This document shows, one piece after another, positions 4,666-5,885 of a stretch of DNA of 5,885 nt; position 1 is the stretch's first letter, and the number at the start of each line of letters is the position of its first letter. Under the pieces are notes generated by a model, which worked only from the letters and a program-made list of their open reading frames with translations, was not told the DNA's origin and did not search any database. Source of the stretch: Parcubacteria group bacterium (GTDB lineage: Bacteria; Patescibacteriota; Minisyncoccia; JACQLN01); assembly GCA_016204035.1 (NCBI GenBank), contig JACQLN010000017.1, positions 1 to 5,885 on the forward strand, given 5' to 3'. Made by a program: the position numbers and the translations under genes.

Positions 4666-4712
4666 TCTAAAGGTTGCTTTGGCAGATATCAAACCGTAAG
4701 CTACGCGGTAGT

Positions 4713-5453
4713 TTACTTATCTACTCCGGTTTTAGAGAATGCCTTCGCAATCGGATCCATATCGCCGTCCAGGATTTTATCTATGCGTCCCCAGCTTTTT
4801 TTTATGCGGTGGTCGGTGACGCGGTCCTGGGGGAAATTATAGGTTCTTATTTTTTCGGATCTATCGGCCGAGCCGATCTGGGTTCGGCGTTCACTTTGCA
4901 TTTTCTGGCTGGCTTGATTTTCCATATTTTCCAAAATCTTGCTTCTTAAAATAGACATAGCCGATTGCTTGTTGGCTTCCTGCCCGCGTTCGGTTTGGGC
5001 CGTAACCACCGTGCCGGTGGGCAGATGGATGATTCTGACGGCTGTTTCGCGCTTGTTAACGTTCTGTCCGCCCGGGCCGGAAGATCGGAAAAATTCTATT
5101 CTTAAATCGCCGGGGTTTATAGCCACGTCTTTTTCGGTGGCTTTTTTAAGCACAGCCACCGACACGGTGGAGGTGTGCACCCGGCCGCTTTTTTCGGTTT
5201 TAGGCACGCGCTGGACGCGGTGGACCCCGCCTTCGTGTTGGTAAACCGCGTAGGCGTTAGCGCCGGAAATTTCAAACGAGATTTCTTTTAAGCCGCCGAG
5301 GCCGGTAGAGGAGTAATCCAAAACCGTTACGCCCAGGCCGCTTTTAAGGGCATAGTTTTTATACATTTTGAAAAGCTCGCCGGCAAAAAGAGCGGCCTCA
5401 TCGCCGCCCGCGCCCGGCCGGATTTCTATTATTACAGCTGAACGGTCATTCAT
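4713..5453 (-). CDS. prfA: Peptide chain release factor 1, short form without domain 1
   Basis: Class I release factor that reads UAA and UAG in the ribosomal A site and triggers release of the finished protein. The 246 residues cover the PCRF domain (GAGGDEAALFAGELF, 14-28), the RF1-type stop-codon motif P-x-T as Pro84-Lys85-Thr86 (RF2 would have SPF), HTSTVSVAV (93-101), the catalytic GGQ at 128-130 in SSGPGGQNVNK, and the C-terminal TYNFPQDRVTDHR (204-216). By the GGQ position (Gln235 in E. coli), about 105 N-terminal residues are missing. No upstream extension is possible: the frame has a TAA at 5466-5468, next to a palindromic repeat. The start has no Shine-Dalgarno site but begins at a conserved family position (DRxAxxEIRxG). 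It lies downstream of rpmE on the same strand, probably as one operon. Confidence 0.94.
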   Translation of the reverse strand: MNDRSAVIIEIRPGAGGDEAALFAGELFKMYKNYALKSGLGVTVLDYSSTGLGGLKEISFEISGANAYAVYQHEGGVHRVQRVPKTEKSGRVHTSTVSVAVLKKATEKDVAINPGDLRIEFFRSSGPGGQNVNKRETAVRIIHLPTGTVVTAQTERGQEANKQSAMSILRSKILENMENQASQKMQSERRTQIGSADRSEKIRTYNFPQDRVTDHRIKKSWGRIDKILDGDMDPIAKAFSKTGVDK

Positions 5454-5468
5454 AGGGTACCGGTGTTA

Positions 5469-5548
5469 TATGCGAATGGCGAATTTTTACGAATATTACG
5501 AATCAGATTTCCAATTCGTAATATTGGATTTAATTCGTTATTCGCATA
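5469..5548. repeat. Palindromic element between rpmE and prfA
   Basis: The outer arms 5469-5485 and 5532-5548 pair over 17 positions (two G-U as RNA). A symmetric 6/6 internal loop follows, then a perfect 12-bp inner stem (5492-5503 with 5514-5525) around a 10-nt loop. The element fills almost the whole gap: it starts next to the in-frame stop upstream of prfA and ends 1 nt before the rpmE stop. Its left arm is repeated at 5861-5885. It might be a mobile repeat or an mRNA processing/attenuation hairpin. Confidence 0.75.
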
Positions 5549-5549
5549 C

Positions 5550-5798
5550 TTATTTCTTGTTCGTTTTCCTTACCTTCTTGGCTGAAGTCACTGAAACCTT
5601 TTTAGCCATACGGGCTTTGAATTTTTCCACGCGGCCGGCGGTGTCAATCATTTTTTCTTTGCCGGTATAGAAAGGATGGCAGGCATGGCAAATTTCAACC
5701 TCAAAACTTTCTTTGGTTGAGCCCACGGTAAAACTGTTGCCGCAAACACAGCGGACTTTGGCGTCGGGATAATATTTAGGATGGATGTTGGTTTTCAT
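5550..5798 (-). CDS. rpmE: Ribosomal protein L31, zinc-binding type
   Basis: Large-subunit ribosomal protein bL31 of 82 residues. The N-terminus MKTNIHPKYYPDAKV, the Cys pair CVC at 17 and 19, the pair CHAC at 37 and 40, and HPFYTGKEK (41-49) followed by GRVEKF (55-60) are diagnostic. The four cysteines mark the zinc-holding C+ form. The C-terminus is about 12 residues longer than E. coli L31 and Lys-rich. The start has no Shine-Dalgarno site and lies only a few bases after the predicted transcription start. rpmE next to prfA is a common bacterial order. Confidence 0.96.
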   Translation of the reverse strand: MKTNIHPKYYPDAKVRCVCGNSFTVGSTKESFEVEICHACHPFYTGKEKMIDTAGRVEKFKARMAKKVSVTSAKKVRKTNKK

Positions 5799-5808
5799 AA
5801 TAGGGTTT

Positions 5809-5837
5809 AGTATATCAATTTAGTTTTATTTTGACAA
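5809..5837 (-). promoter_or_regulatory. Promoter of rpmE-prfA
   Basis: On the - strand, TTGTCA (5837-5832), a 17-bp spacer and TATACT (5814-5809) preceded by TGA form a good sigma70-type promoter with an extended -10. The expected start near 5802 leaves only about 3-5 nt before the rpmE ATG, which suggests a leaderless or nearly leaderless message. Confidence 0.7.
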
Positions 5838-5860
5838 TCAAGATAGGTTTTGTTAGTGTA

Positions 5861-5885
5861 TATGCGAATAACGAATCTTTACGAA
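5861..5885. repeat. Second copy of the rpmE-prfA palindromic element, cut by the window edge
   Basis: 22 of 25 bases match 5469-5493 in the same orientation, starting TATGCGAATAACGAATC. Only the left arm is inside the window. Its bases AA at 5870-5871 match the right arm of the first copy better than that copy's own left arm does, so this one may be the less diverged form. Confidence 0.7.

Noticed and set aside
3961..4692. 243-codon open frame on the - strand
   Set aside because: It runs through the strong terminator, the palindrome and the small + strand gene; composition is Gly/Arg/Ala/Pro-rich as expected from antisense of GC3-rich DNA, with no recognisable domain.
3786..4712. tRNA, tmRNA, RNase P RNA, SRP RNA or a known riboswitch
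   Set aside because: I looked for T-arm, tmRNA end, RNase P core and SRP loop consensus sequences and found none; an isolated GCCACTG at 4322-4328 is not enough for a cobalamin riboswitch.
1..5885. CRISPR array
   Set aside because: No regularly spaced direct repeats of suitable length are present; the only tandem repeat is the 7-mer in lepA.

Overview
The window looks like a compact bacterial chromosome segment of moderate GC. Its character (short intergenic gaps, house-keeping genes mostly without Shine-Dalgarno sites, many small palindromic repeats, a MurJ lacking two of the usual cavity arginines) resembles Candidate Phyla Radiation / Parcubacteria-type genomes. That placement is inference; no rRNA or marker phylogeny was available.

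Layout: (1) Bases 1-198 hold the 3' edge of an unidentified upstream unit, closed by a strong intrinsic terminator (75-102), then a probable extended -10 promoter. (2) Bases 199-3785 on the + strand carry murJ (lipid II flippase) and lepA (elongation factor 4). The gap between them is filled by an 84-bp palindromic element. lepA also carries an in-frame palindromic insertion in its G domain and a 4 x 7-bp tandem repeat in a later loop. (3) Bases 3786-4712 hold no recognisable house-keeping gene. A near-consensus sigma70-type promoter (TTGACA-17-TAAGAT) starts what looks like one roughly 690-nt transcript ending at a strong terminator (4553-4590). It carries a 57-codon GC3-rich small ORF with a near-perfect Shine-Dalgarno site, very short further ORFs, many strong hairpins, a 26-bp perfect palindrome, and a tandem anti-Shine-Dalgarno-like element. 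That element is complementary over 12 nt to the small ORF's own ribosome binding site. (4) Bases 4713-5798 on the - strand carry rpmE (ribosomal protein L31) followed by prfA (release factor 1, lacking the usual N-terminal domain), apparently one operon from a promoter at 5809-5837. Copies of one palindromic repeat lie on both sides of rpmE.

The recognised genes serve cell-wall precursor export and translation (LepA, RF1, L31). The unit at 3867-4590 is the part most likely to be undescribed: a self-contained, compositionally foreign small-protein and structured-RNA locus whose sequence suggests that its own RNA could mask its ribosome binding site. That regulatory reading is inferred from complementarity only.
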